64,000 bases of DNA. Origin: Leguminivora glycinivorella. Its lineage: Eukaryota > Arthropoda > Insecta > Lepidoptera > Tortricidae. The stretch is taken from positions 10,244,585-10,308,584 of the forward strand of contig NC_062978.1 of the NCBI RefSeq assembly GCF_023078275.1, given 5' to 3'. Positions 21,662 to 34,094 of this stretch are shown here, piece by piece (the stretch's first letter is position 1; each line of letters opens with the position of its first letter). Made by a program: the position numbers and the translations under genes. The notes under the pieces are model-generated. The model saw nothing but the letters and a program-made list of their open reading frames with translations. It had not been told where the DNA came from and did not search any database.

Positions 21662-21884
21662 AGACGCGGCGACGCAACGCGAGTTTTGGCGGCGCGGCGA
21701 CGCGCCGCAAAAATTCTGCGTTGCGGTGCCGCGCCGCCAGTTTTTGCGGTGCGTCGACGCACCGCGAGTTCTTGCGTCGCGGTGCCGCGCCGCAGATTTC
21801 CTGCCGCGAAAACTGGCGTCGCGGCGCCGCAACGCAGAATTTTTGCGGTGCGTCGCCGCAACGCGCCCATGTGGCCAGGCCCTA
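21662..21884 (-). repeat. modular GC-rich fold-back, copy 2
   Basis: Opposite orientation to 10760-10972; it ends CCCATGTGGCCAGGCCCTA. Same architecture of 20-bp GC cores (GCGTTGCGGTGCCGCGCCGC, GCGGTGCGTCGACGCACCGC) with spacers such as CAGTTTTT and GAGTTCTT, but in a different order from copy 1. One module is shortened (GCCGCGAAAACT). Confidence 0.85.
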
Positions 21885-23565
21885 ATTTATTACACGTAAT
21901 TGCTTTGAAAAACACCGTATCTCATGTATTATGGATTACGCCGAAGAAATATGATGTGCTTTAAGACAAAAGGTATAAAAATCGATTAAAAAGGCGGCTA
22001 ATGACCGGCTTACACTTTCTTTAGCCCACCGGAGGAGTAAAAATTAAAGGCTTATCTTAAATTATGCTTAATTGAAGGGTCTAAAAAGTAAAGATTGAAT
22101 TTCAAGGGATTGATTGATGGCTTTCCTCCAGTATGGTATTCTCGGTAACGCTTTATGTGAAAATTCGATAATTTATTACTGCATTAGCATAAGATACGGT
22201 TAGTTACGTGGCCAATAAAATGTATGGTCTAAAAAGATTTATCGTAAGATTCTTGGCTTAGTTATAAAAATTTGTGCTACATTAGTTACATTAAATAAAT
22301 TAGTTAATTTATTTGGGTAACTTTTAATTGTGACATTGTAGTACATTATGTATGTATCTCATTATGATTATTAATTTAAATCTTTGGGATTTGGTACAGT
22401 CGTAATTCACAATAATTAAAATAATTATGCATTAGGGTAATTCTGAATGACAGAAATACTCGGGTAATTTCGAAAGGGGAATCTTGATATGATTGAAATA
22501 ATGGTGATTTTTATGCGACTTTCGAAATAACACGTCTTTTAGAATTACCTAATGCACCTTATAGATAATTTCCTGGAGAGTGCCCACGCAAATAATTATA
22601 GTGATAAGTTGCCAAGCAGATCCCAGGATACCATGAGCTGTGACAAAAAGGAATAACCGGGAAAAGATGATGAAATGTGGCTTATCATTAGAAAAGGAAC
22701 TGTTATGATCGAATGATATTTATGCACACGTGTATCCTTCTCCTTAGAAAAGCCGCAAAAGTATTTAATCAAATTAATAAAGAACCTAAACAGTTCAAAC
22801 AATGTCCTAAACAGTTCTCTTAGCTAGTAACTTCTATTCAATATTTAGCGTGACGATCTATTTATTTCTATTTCAACGCGGTACCTAAATTTACTCCAAC
22901 ATGTATAAATATTTTAGCCTATCCATAATTTAATCACAACCATAATTTTAATCCGTAATGCGTGGTATACTTACACTGCTACATTGGCCATATCTGTTTG
23001 GCATTACATGTTTGTAAAAAAACTAATCTAAATTTTGATGAAATTTGGACTTCACTTAGATCTTCACGTGACATTTACAATTAAATGCTATTTATACCGA
23101 ACTGAATAAATCTAATAATAATTTTGCGAGTATTATACCTTTATCACGCTAATAGTAAGTACTATTTCTACCGTACACTAACTGAAATTGATATGTGATT
23201 GCCTAAAGCTTTATTTATCTACGGCGATGTAAGCATACCGAATATTAATTTCATACCAGTATTGTGTTTTCCCAGAGCTTAATGAATGAATTAAGCTTAG
23301 AGATTCTAATTTGTGTTAACGGTTCTATGTCATAATGGGTACATTTGCATTTATATTTGCCTGTTTGTTTAAGAGAACGATTGGCGCCGCGGGCTACGTT
23401 TCGATAAATAATAAACTATTGTAAATTGCAATTTATAGACACATAAATACATTTTTTTAAGAAATTCATTAAGTTTGATATTTAGTTAGAATCATCATTT
23501 GCTAGCCAAGATTATCTGTTTCAAAACAAATATTAGACACCTAAATGTTGCGCTTTATATATTTT
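21885..23565. other. mostly unique sequence with one MITE
   Basis: Contains the fold-back at 22428-22556. Otherwise AT-rich with no recognised gene, RNA or repeat. Confidence 0.5.
22428..22556. repeat. fold-back MITE
   Basis: TGCATTAGGGTAATTCTGAA at the left pairs with AGAATTACCTAATGCA at the right. The inner CGAAAGGGG and ACTTTCGAAAT also pair. About 129 bp, no coding content; a familiar lepidopteran fold-back. Confidence 0.7.
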
Positions 23566-23650
23566 TTTTTAATGAAATAGGCAGCAAACGAGCAGACGAG
23601 CCGCCTGATGGTAAGCAGTCATCGCCGCCCATGGACATAAGCAACATACA
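23566..23650 (-). mobile_element. LINE 3' end (same family as 40199-40520)
   Basis: On the plus strand: a poly-T run, then AGGCAGCAAACGAGCAGACG and CCGCCCATGGACATAAGCAA. This equals the start of the copy at 40199 and is the 3' untranslated end plus the last few codons (VHGRR-stop) of that LINE. Everything upstream is lost. Confidence 0.7.
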
Positions 23651-23884
23651 ATTTTGTACAATTTATTTGCTACAGGTGTATAACTACATAAAGTAGAACT
23701 ATATTTGCTATTTGTGTATACATATACATAAAACTTAGTTTTAATCTTTAGATTATGATGATAAGGCATTCTTTTGATCTTTTGAATAGCCCATTTTCAT
23801 CATTAAGTTTTCCGTGTCTGGTTTGTATCTGTCAATCATCATTACTTCTCGCGTTGCCCCACTCGCTGATACACCACGTCTTAT

Positions 23885-23990
23885 GTGAGCCCGTGGTCCT
23901 CTTGGTAACCAATCCCAAAATTGGCGTAGACACTTTTTGCCATCAGAATGTTAACGAGTAACTGCCAAATAATAATACATTGATTGTGTC
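23885..23990 (+). repeat. degraded fragment of the repeat at 59095-59320
   Basis: AACCAATCCCAAAATTGGCG and the following ACACTTTTTGCCATC parallel AACTAATCCCAAGATTCGGCG at 59160. Ends are unclear. Confidence 0.4.
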
Positions 23991-25762
23991 AGTGTGATGC
24001 AGAAACAAGTAAAGCACTTTGTCGATTATTTTATTTTTAGGCAAGTATTTATAATACCAACAAACACTCAATCATTGTATCGAATACCTCGTAGAAACTC
24101 ATTTTATAAATCTCACGAACAATACAGCATTGTTCCCGAAAACCCTGGACAATACCGCACTGTTCGCTTATTACGGCTCTCCAAATCCCTCTAAATAAAG
24201 AACAGACCGCATTCGTGAATTTCTGTACCAACCCAAGAAAACTATCGTTTTAATTATGTAAACAAAAAGCTAAAGAACTCTTGAGGCCAATAATGGCTCC
24301 TTTCAGAAACAACACATGTTTAACAAAGATATAAAACACGTTCTATACAAATATTAGCTTCATTTCATTCCTGTCTAGTGTTGGCACTCGAGACTCGTAG
24401 CATTCTGTTGTTGTATAAGAGATCTAGGTGCCCTGAAGTACTTTCTCTGTTGCCTTTCCTTTACGTTCCTACTTCAAACGACACATTTCATAAATTAATT
24501 AAAGTAAACAGTGATACTTATATAAACTTTCATCAACTCAAAAACACATTGCATTATTTAAAACATACTAGTTAGTTAGCATGTTTTCCTTTCTTGTAAA
24601 ATCATTTGAAGCTAGTATTCAATTGGACACAACTGTCGTTTGGTGTCGTCTAAATTGAAATCAATTGTAAATATCCCCTAACGATAAGCAAACTGATAAT
24701 CTCCAAAGCTACTTATAACACAAACGAGGAATAAATCCAATGAAAAGACTATAAGTTACCATTAAAGATGCGGTGGAGAAATAAGTTGAGTGGCAACAGA
24801 CGCGAATGGCGGCGGGACGACTAGGGAACTGGCGACTCTGGAGAACGTCAATGGGCCGAATGGCCAGCGACGTCGACATCGGATGTGGGCGGGAATGAGA
24901 CAGTTAATTCTAATTATGGCCGTATTGTGTCGCGAAATTTTATCGCTATCTCATTGGCGCTTTCATTACTACCGTACGTAATTGTGCCCTATTGTGAACG
25001 GACATTTTTCTACGAAGCGTGTGAATCTGGGCCGAGGGGACTTGCCAATTTGTGTGAACTTTTCGCTGACTTTCCGTGCGGTATTAATTGCGTTAGGTAT
25101 AAAAGATCGGATTTTACATCTGAGCGGGTTTTTTCGGTCGAGATCAGCTCCACGCAAGCGTTGAATAGATTCGCGCTGCGTATTTTTTTATTTTAGTGAA
25201 ATATTAAAATAGGAAACGAGAATTCCATCAGAGCTGGACCAATTAAACGGAAATGGGCATGGAATTTTGGAAGTTGAAATGAACAAGTTGCTTACTGAAA
25301 TAATTCTAAAAGATACAAATAGTTGGGTAAACAGAGTTCCAGCGAATGCGGTTCATTTAACGTAACGATCTCTTAAGGGATTTCGCTAAAAGGATAACAG
25401 AATAAATAAGCAACGTTATTGTGCTATTTCGGGAGCTCATACGACCGCTGATGGACTCTAAAGTTTCATCGCGGCCTGTCGGAGCGATTAGCGGCCTGAC
25501 AGCTAATTTATATACTCAACTTACTGTTCTATTCCCGGAGGGAGGCCCATAGACGTGTGTGGTTGCAGATGCGTACGCGTTATGAATGGCGTCGTCAGGG
25601 AATATTTGTACCTATAGGTACATACACTTCATGTACTTACCATGTATTTTAAAATAGTAAGTTGTAGCAAAATCCACTTTAACGCTAGGAAGTGGATATT
25701 TTATCATACTCACAGATTAATTAATTACCTCTAGCAAAAAATATTGCACATGCTAAATATAT
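23991..25762. other. unassigned sequence, possibly including a promoter
   Basis: No recognised coding sequence. 24780-25200 is less AT-rich than its surroundings and holds a clear TATA-like motif (separate entry). Frames at 24790-25196 show no domain. Confidence 0.4.
25098..25105 (+). promoter_or_regulatory. possible TATA box
   Basis: TATAAAAG in a G/C-flanked setting (GTTAGGTATAAAAGATCGG). TCAG lies about 46 bases on, a little far for an initiator. No gene downstream is recognised, so this is only a candidate. Confidence 0.25.
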
Positions 25763-25850
25763 CAGTCAGGCAAGTGGTCGCGCGATAAATGAAAAAACAT
25801 CTGGCCGTCCCTATCGCATTCACAAATAGGGACCATACTTGCCAGCCACG
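25763..25850. repeat. MITE fragment related to 54636-54762
   Basis: CAGGCAAGTGGTCGCGCGATA and AAACATC parallel the left arm of the fold-back at 54636, and the right side (ATACTTGCCAGCC) is partly complementary to the left. Degraded. Confidence 0.5.
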
Positions 25851-26029
25851 TTACTAGTATATATTAAAAAAAAAAAAAAACGTTTTTGTGGCCAGACTTT
25901 CAATAATATATGAATGTGCCAAAGTATTAAAGCACCAAAAAGGCTAATTGATAATCATATATAACATCCAAATACTTAAGTTGAACAAGCAACTGTTAGG
26001 CAACACACTTTTACTGGGGCTAAAGGTGT

Positions 26030-26150
26030 CGCAGAAATCAAACCGAGACTGGAACCTCCGTGAGTTTTCTCTGCCAAAATGTGGCAGGTCGTGCCGCTCG
26101 CAAATCGGCCTCCAAAGTCATCAAACCCGTTGTCTAAACAGCAATGTGTA
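26030..26150 (+). pseudogene. LINE C-terminal zinc-finger relic
   Basis: The frame reads LPKCGRSCRSQIGLQSHQ then TRCLNSNV-stop. A C-x2-C, RSRIGL, SHxxxC finger close to a stop is the usual C-terminus of a group of RTE-like LINE polyproteins in arthropods and cnidarians. One expected cysteine is absent (LPKC). The following bases (AATGAACGCAAAGGCC, GATGAT) resemble the short tail of such elements. Upstream coding is unrecognisable. Confidence 0.45.
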
Positions 26151-26981
26151 GATCGTCTGCAATGAACGCAAAGGCCTGTGATGATAACTGGGGCAAAGTT
26201 GAAGCACTTTGACCTATTCTCGATGGCACTAAAGTTGACAGTGAAAAGTCGCAAGTCAGTGTGCATCAGGATTATTATCGGCAAAAGCGGCAGCTGCGAG
26301 CACACTGCACACCTCATTGCCTTTTCCGTGACATTGCGCGATGCCATAAAAGATATTGCCATTTGTTATAGCATAAGTTTCTGATTTATTTTATACATTG
26401 TTAATGTATTTATTTCTATACGCAATAATAAGGCAAATTAAAAAAAGTACATTTTTAGATGTATGATATTGGCAATCACTTAATTAAAAAACAAATATTC
26501 AAGTGAAAGAAGCAAAAGAGGTACCTAAGTATTTCAGGATCGTAACAAGGCGAAATCCGTTTTACCTGCCTACCCCTCCGGGAAACAGTCGTGACTGTTA
26601 TATATAAACTCAAACAAGAAGCAAAGTCTCCAATCAATAATTAAATTCCAACCATTAGGTATCTTAAACCAACTACATAACATAATGTCTATTCTAAAAT
26701 GTTGTTCGTTCTGTGGATATTGTCATTGTCTAGGGCGGCATGGGAGCGTTTCGAGAAACCCCTTTAGAACTAAATGTGGAACCGATTTTCGGAATAGTTT
26801 CACTTGACAAATAATTTGTGAACAAATTGGTCTAACATTATCAAAGAATGGATGTGTTGGATCGTTAAAATATTTGTCAAAGTTGTTTTTATTTAGTTTT
26901 AGTTTTTTGGGTTTTTTTTCATTCATGTAAGATCAAGATACTTAATTTAAGTAGGTATTTTTAGTTACTGTTTAAGGTAAG

Positions 26982-27100
26982 AATACATACAATCACGCCT
27001 GTATCCCATAAAGGGGTAACAAAGCACATGAAACTACTCAAACTTCAGTGCCACTCTTGGCAATTAAGGGATTGTAAGAAAACGAAATTGTGACTTAAAA
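26982..27100 (-). repeat. (TATG)n-tailed dispersed repeat, partial
   Basis: ATACATACAATCACGCCTG, ATCCCATAAAGGGGTA and CAGTGCCACTCTTGGCAA match the other copies at 30606, 40895, 41860 and 52733. Only the tail-proximal part survives. Confidence 0.75.
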
Positions 27101-30100
27101 AAAGAAAAATGTAAAACAAATCAAATCAAAGAGAAAGGAAAAGGGGTGTGAAAGGTAGGTATTTAGGTAAGAATTTATAATAATATCAACGAAAGGAAAT
27201 GAGCTGATATACAAATTATTGATACCTATTTAAACTTGTGTTAAAAAAACATAAAAGGGAACTACGTTTGTATAGCAAGGTGACCATTTTCCTCTTAAGA
27301 TTTCAAAATAGCATGTTTTGATAATATTTATTCTCTACAAATATGAACAAAATGGGCTATCGTTAAATCTTTCATCGGATATTTTTATCAGACAGGCCGT
27401 TACGCTAAACCGCCCGACTCTTAGCCTTCTGTACGCCCATAAATTATCCTTCAACGACACACTAAAATAGCATAACTCCCCAATACCATGGGAACAGTCT
27501 CCCGACCCCATCGCTAAATGCCTACAAATCTGCAGTTTGGAACCGAATCAAAAATACATCGAGGGGCCTATTTGATATGGAGCTATATCAACTATTTAGG
27601 CTATATCAGCTATCTATATCAACTATTTAGGACCGTGATGCGTGGAAGCAATAAGAATAGCGTTGATCCAGAAAGCACAATTCGAGTGTTCAAGCCCATT
27701 CTTTTTATTGCCTGTAAACGGCATCAGCCTCCGGTAAATCTACCGTATTTTTTTACCGGATAGGTACATAATATTGTTGATTTTTATTCTCTGATTTTCC
27801 CTGATTTGAGGTTCTTCCGACGAGCAAGATTACATACTTACGATAGAATGTTGTTAGGTACATGTAGATACGTTAGGTAGAACATAACTTGTAATGCTAG
27901 ATCAGATACTATTTCTATGTGTCCACCCCCTTGTATAAAGACGATAACTGTAATAGGATAGAGAATAGATAGTTTATTTCCCATTTTAGTTTGCCCCTAT
28001 TAAAAATTCGATTGTAGACGAGCCTTTACACGCATAATAGCCTGCATTACTAACGCGATTAAAGAAATGCGTAAATTGGAACGACGAGGAACAGGGACAA
28101 AAGAACCGGAACAGCGCGTATTTTTCCCTGTTATCCCAGCAACAATGGGACGCTGCTTCAATGGCAACCTGCCGTCTTTTTGTTTATTAATTTCAAAAAG
28201 GTATGAAATAATTAAGCGCCGAGTCGAGCCGTGATTAAAGAGAACGCTCTAATATTAATTACAGTTGCATTGTTTGTTTGATGAATTAAGTTTATTTTGG
28301 AGATTACGACAAAGGACTGCTTTAAATCCAAATTCTTGAGACAAAACTGAGATATATGCAGGTTTTTGAAAATAAATTGTATATAAGAAACAATTTCATG
28401 CTATGACATCAATAAATCCGTGTCATCCTTAATTACTACACGGTGCAAAGAGCGTTTAAAAGAACATGGTTTTAAAGAATCGATTATCACTTATCATTGA
28501 TATACTATACTGCATTAATGTATGTATCTAATTAAATTAGTATGATATTATCATCTCATGTATGAATCCCGTTGTTAAGGGGCGATCGGTCATTCCTGAC
28601 AGTAGTCTCCGTAGACCAATAGAGCAAAGCCATAGTTTCATGGCACTAGCGCCATCAATCAGGGAACATTCGCAATCCGCCTGATAATACATCGCCAACA
28701 TTTAATTGGTGATGGATGGAGTTGATCTGACGGCAGATTTCATGCCCCCCGAATATCATATTTCGCGTAAAGAATGTTTTTCATTCGCTCCGGCCGTGCA
28801 TAAGATTCGATATGGATTTATTATTTTCATCTTTACGTCTTACCCTCTTTTGGCTCGGAAGCGATACGTAAAATGACGGAAGATATGAAGGGCGGTAATG
28901 GGGGAAAATTGTACTTTATTCGATTTTGATAGACTTGGCGGCACATTGTAGGCCGACTGTCACTCTCAGGCGGTAACTGGAAATTGTAAGATGCTAAAAG
29001 GGTGCAATTTCCTCTCTTGTACTTACGTAAATGCAACACTTGAGGCAGAGTATTATTTAAATACTTTGAACTTAAGACTAATTAGGGTTAACTAGCAATA
29101 ATTGACGTCCGTAAGAATAAATTTAAATCGAAAATTCATTGCTGTTATTGAGGTAGGTACTTAAACCAAAGGTACATAAATGGGTAATCGATAGAACTAT
29201 GACCGCAGTTAGCGAAATAGTAGGTACGTGTACTAAAGCTTCATTAAAATATTTGCACAGTTTCTAAATTATGATATCCAAATATGCATTTTAAAAGCAA
29301 TAATTACTTATTCACAAGAGTCCGCTGTCAGTTTTTGTGAATCAAGTTGGGTGTTCTCTAGTTATAAAAGTTTATATCAGCTTTTAGTCGCCCTTATCTT
29401 ATTCATACAAAAACTTTTGAAGTAGCCTCTTTATATATAACTGATAAGCTACTTAAAATAATCTAGTTTTCGGGTCAGGTACACATTATCAAACATTAAA
29501 AAATCTATGAATCCATGTTTAAAAGTTTCTCGAGACTTTTAGTTCTTGGTAAAGTACTAAAGCACCAGCAAAGACTTTTCCGTATCTTTCTTTCGATTAA
29601 AAAGTTAATATGGAAGATACTCTTATTCAATTACAGCTGCCGCCATCCATGTGTTTGGAAGCAATAGCCCATATCACCCAATTACCTATTCGATAAGGGG
29701 CTTATTTATGACCCTTGCCGTCGGCGCGCCGAATTAAAATTCATTGTTTCTCTTATCCTTCGAGGAGAGATACCGTCGAGGTCACGAGATATCTGCCTTT
29801 ATCTTTAACAGGAATAGGCTTTTAAAGGGAGTGATATCCGAGGAATAATTACGTGACCTCTTCGAATGGAGTGCGCTGGGAATGGAACCATTTCGTGAAT
29901 GGTATCGGGTTACTGATGGTCAATTCTTGGCGGATTCGGTGACAATTGAGGTTGTAAAACGGTTTTACACCTTTTAAATGTTTTAACGTTACAATAAAAG
30001 TTTTATTGGGAGGTCGGTTTTATTAAGTTAGCTGACATTTATACTGTGAAAATTTAGTACGGTGTGTTGTCATTTGAATGTGGTACCTACTAATACAATA

Positions 30101-30605
30101 CTTTGAATATTTTTTGACATTAACACTTATTTACTTAATTTCGAAATATACATATTAGTGACGTTTACATGTATCTGTATTGACTTTCATTATAAATATT
30201 AATATGTATAAAACATACTTCCAAAAGTCCATAATGTTGTTTTAATTATATTTAAATTTCACTTTTAAATCCATTGTTTTGCCATAATCGTGGGTGGTAA
30301 AAATGACTTACAATATTCAAATATTCGACATAAATATGTATGCAAGGGAAACGCTTTGTAAGTGATTTTTTTAGCTCATCATTAATTTTGCAAACAACGG
30401 AGAAGTAAAGTTTACCCGAACGGGACGGGACTACCTCTTAGTTAAATATGCGCATAATTGTATCGCACATATTGTATGGTAAGTGTACAGTCATAGTTGA
30501 TAAATGTGCATGTTTAGTGTAACTTTCATTTAGTTTACGACAAAAAGGAGAAATTGTTATTTGAGTAATCTCCGTGTGATAGATAACCATGGCAGAGTTA
30601 TGGGG
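27101..30605. other. long transposon-poor unique stretch
   Basis: No coding sequence, RNA gene or known repeat recognised. A small local duplication lies at 27577-27631 (TATATCAACTATTTAGG twice). Transposon-poor blocks in such a loaded window can indicate regulatory DNA, but that is inference. Confidence 0.4.
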
Positions 30606-30720
30606 ATAGGAGATACATACATACATACATACATACAATCACGCCTGTATCCCAAAAAGGGGTAGGCAGAACACATGAAACTACTAAAGCTTCAGTGCCA
30701 CTCTTGGCAAATAGGATAGG
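30606..30720 (-). repeat. (TATG)n-tailed dispersed repeat, partial
   Basis: Begins with five CATA units, then CAATCACGCCTGTATCCC, GGGGTAGGCAGAACACATG and CAGTGCCACTCTTGGCAAAT. It is truncated after that. The tail forms a microsatellite. Confidence 0.8.
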
Positions 30721-33206
30721 AGATATGGGTCTTAATGACTCTACAAAATACATAATGAGAAAATATTTATCAAATAGGGTAAAGGCATTTGATGAGTAGG
30801 TCGGTTGCCTTTTTGACAAGTTTTCTAGTAAAATTCATGATCGACACTTAGAAAACGCAAAAAAAAAATGTAAATCGAATCAAATTAACTAATTGGTACT
30901 ATAAGACTAAGCATAGATACGACTTTATAAAAGTTAGGTTAGAATTGATCTCAAATAGGTCCTTGCATAGGTCTATTGCATCAATGGCCTAGGAAAATCT
31001 GGTGGCATTTCCTCGCTGTGTTGCAATAGTAATATGCTTTAGCTTTCATTCAATAACTACAATAAATAGTTACTAGAACACCCAACTACGCCTCCATCTC
31101 TTTACTCTAACTAACCACTGCTATACGAATGTAGTAACCGCGAGATGAGTCGCTTCCGTTTGTAACCGATGACCCCTTTGACACCGACGCATCCAGTAAC
31201 CCTTGCACCCACAACCGAAGATATATTAGGCTTATTGATATTTCTCTACTGGGTCAAAGCCATTTCTCAAGAAAATAATAATGTTATAAATGGTGATTCA
31301 ATTTGATGTAAGGTCTTAACAGGAAAATTTCACAGTGGCTCTTATTTCTTGGGACACGAAGGTTAAAATATTTTTTCACCACACAATGAAAAACGAGTAC
31401 TAATTGTAAAACATCAACCAAACAGAACATCCAGAAATGTATGATTTAAAAATAAGCTAATTCTACCAGCATAATTAAACCGTACAAAAATACAGTCAAT
31501 TATTTTTCCTTGCAGACAGTGCTATTTTCATTGCTATTTTTGTAACGTTATGTAGATTTAATCCGATTTACTTAATGTAAATGACCGATTTCAGGAAAAT
31601 GTTTAGAAATAATAATATTTCGAAATGTAAGCTCGGCGATTTATGGTAACGCTTTAGCATCTTTTAGTGGAGAAGGACCCTTTGCATCCAGGATCTGAGG
31701 CATTAAGCCCGTTGTTTCGGTTGTTTCTCTTTGTCAAACGGAACGAAACTGATTCATATTTTATTCATGACTTTGTAACTCGATATTTGAACAATAAGTT
31801 ATTTGTATTAGGTATTTGTTTATCAAGCTTGGAACAATTTTAAACGATAAGAGAATCAGATCAAGTTGTCATAAATATACCTAATAATAGAACATTCTTC
31901 TTTTCGTGTTAATCTTGGTTTAGTTGGTTTATCCAACATTAAGAATAATATCTCTAAGGGCCTTTTGCAGCAACGAAAATGGAGGGTTAACCCACCATTT
32001 TATATGAAATTTGACAGATGACAGCCCACTAACCCCGAGTTAAATGTTTGGTGCAAGTGGGCCTAATAGATACAGACTTTTAAAGGATGTTCACTAGACA
32101 ATTCAGTTATTTTATCCTAGTGCAGTGAAAAAATCTTACCTAGGGCATTAAGGAACCTATGTTCAAGATTGCTCTTGCATATTTATCAAAACTGAATAAC
32201 TTCGCGAAGTTATCTAAATTACCACGAGACCGCCATAATGGTGTTATTTACATTTTTTTTCTTTTTTACAAATGTTTTCATAGCTTTATATAACATTTCA
32301 CAATAACAACATATTATTACCTGAAATGAAATACAAAATATTGACAACAACAAAAACAAGCAAAATTGTTTACGTTATTGTATACAACCTACCAATTATT
32401 TTAAATACTTACACAAAGTATAGTATACTACCATAAGATAAAATGCTTCATAGATGAGGGCTCAGAATTCAGAGTCTATTCCATTTTTTTCCTGTTGCAG
32501 CTGAATAATAAAACTATCGCGCCATCACAGGATTCACAGCACATGTTACATATTAAAAGTATTAAAACACCCAATGATTTACTCCCGTCTAAAATGCATT
32601 ACTTGTACATATTTTAACTTTCCCCGTAAATGCAACACCGTCTAGAATGTATCGGATGACAAGAAATAAATGTGTCTATTTGTACGGATGTATCCGGCGT
32701 GTGCGCAGGCAATTAACCGGAGATTTGTGATGGTACTGTTTTAAATATCACTTTCCTCGCAAGTTAACACGCAGTTAACCTGGTGTTTTATTGGGGATTA
32801 CGGCTCGCAAGCACTTAAAATTTAAATAGATAAGTTGGAGACGAGATTCTACTTCTTATGGAGAGCAATTCACTCAAAATAATGTGAATCGGGAATTAAA
32901 ATACGAGCATTTAGGTTTAAAGAATCTTTATTACTCATAAGAATTTTACAATTCACTTAAATGAGTACTATATACAAATAATTTATCTTGACGATTACAA
33001 ATGTTTAATTTGTTATAACATTAAAGTGCAAATTTATAATCTAAACTTAAAACTAAATAGACATTTGCGTTTATAATTGCGGGTACATAGAGATTTTATT
33101 TCGCCCGCGGCACTTCTTAGTCAGTTACCATGCGCAGAATCATTATGCTTCGCGAGCGCAGGCGCGAGCTCTCAGATAACCAGAGCCGCAGGACGCGGAT
33201 GCGTAA
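30721..33206. other. unique sequence with one MITE
   Basis: Contains the MITE at 31958-32063. The last 130 bases before the Harbinger-like element are CpG-rich (GCGAGCGCAGGCGCGAGC). No gene recognised. Confidence 0.4.
31958..32063. mobile_element. 106-bp PIF/Harbinger-type MITE
   Basis: GGGCCTTTTGCAGC at the left pairs imperfectly with GGTGCAAGTGGGCC at the right. TAA lies on both sides (31955-31957 and 32064-32066), the 3-bp TWA target duplication of PIF/Harbinger. No coding content. Confidence 0.65.
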
Positions 33207-33855
33207 GGGCCTTATCACACTTGCGATTTACAAGCGAGGCGAAAGCGAAGCGAGCGCGCAGCGAGTTCGTCGCGTGCCCGTTACCAATTCGCAGCGAGTG
33301 CGTCGCGACTTCGCCGCGAGCGCGCAACGATTTCGTAGCGAGTTCGCCGCGTCTAGATATGCTGTACCTTCGTCAGCAAAATTCATTTCTACCCACTTTA
33401 GTTTAATCCTATCATTTGTAGTAGTTTATTATCTACGAGTGTGAGCGGACAGTAACAATAATGGCGGAACAATCAAACACTGTTGGAATCGATATCGAGG
33501 CATTTATAAAATTTAAAAAAATTTTGATTCGTTCACAAAACAGCACATAATAGTCGCTCACTTGCAGTCGATTACTTAAAAATGGATCCTCCCAAACACG
33601 CCGTTTCTGCTTTAGTTTTCGTTTCTTACTTCTTCGAAGCAATAAAGCTAACAGAAGTGTTTCGTCGTCGGAATCCATTATGTAAGTGACTGTCTAAGAC
33701 GCAGATCACTTTCAGCGAATACGCAGCGTATTCGTTACGCGCTCGCGGCGAATTCGCGACGCACTCGCTGCGAATTAGTTACGGGCTCGCGACGAACTCG
33801 CTGCGCGCTCGCTTCGCTCTCGCCTCGCTTGTAAATCGCAAGTGTGATAAGGCCC
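33207..33855 (-). mobile_element. deleted PIF/Harbinger-like transposon with about 170-bp inverted repeats
   Basis: The left end GGGCCTTATCACACTTGCGA and 170 bases after it are matched in reverse at 33686-33855, with repeated GCGAG/CTCGC modules (AGCGAAGCGAGCGCGCAGCG). The flanks are TAA on the left and TTA on the right, so the exact target duplication is ambiguous. The interior keeps the N-terminus of a transposase on the minus strand. It resembles a full element that lost most of its transposase. Confidence 0.65.
33433..33678 (-). pseudogene. HARBI1-like transposase, N-terminal remnant (81 codons)
   Basis: Starts MDSDDETLLLALLLRRSKKR, then a basic stretch, RRVWEDPFLSNRLQVSDYYV, LFCERIKIFLNF and ends at a stop. 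Acidic start, basic block, then RxWxxPxxxxR...F/YxxL...FxNF is the usual N-terminal layout of HARBI1/ALP1-like PIF/Harbinger transposases (normally about 350 residues). The DDE catalytic region is absent. Translation from 33678 to the stop at 33433 is uninterrupted up to about residue 57, after which the match fades. It cannot catalyse transposition. Position inside the inverted repeats supports the assignment; the family call is from memory of the motif. Confidence 0.5.
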
Positions 33856-34094
33856 TTACGATTACGCCAATCGGGAATATGGTAAATGCGAACACAGGCG
33901 CGCGCCCGCGCTCCGCAAGCGATCAGAATATTACTATAGCGATAACAACTAAGTCAAAACACAGCTAAAAACAGCGGATGCACTTATAAATAAACATGCT
34001 GTATTCTGTAATTATATGTTTGCATTATATGTTTCAGTGCATATTTTAAATCATAATTTAAAATAAGCTATTTTAGTCAATAGCCCACTTTTCA

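Noticed and set aside
25976..26362. 128-codon minus-strand frame
   Set aside because: It lies opposite the LINE zinc-finger relic and has no domain of its own.
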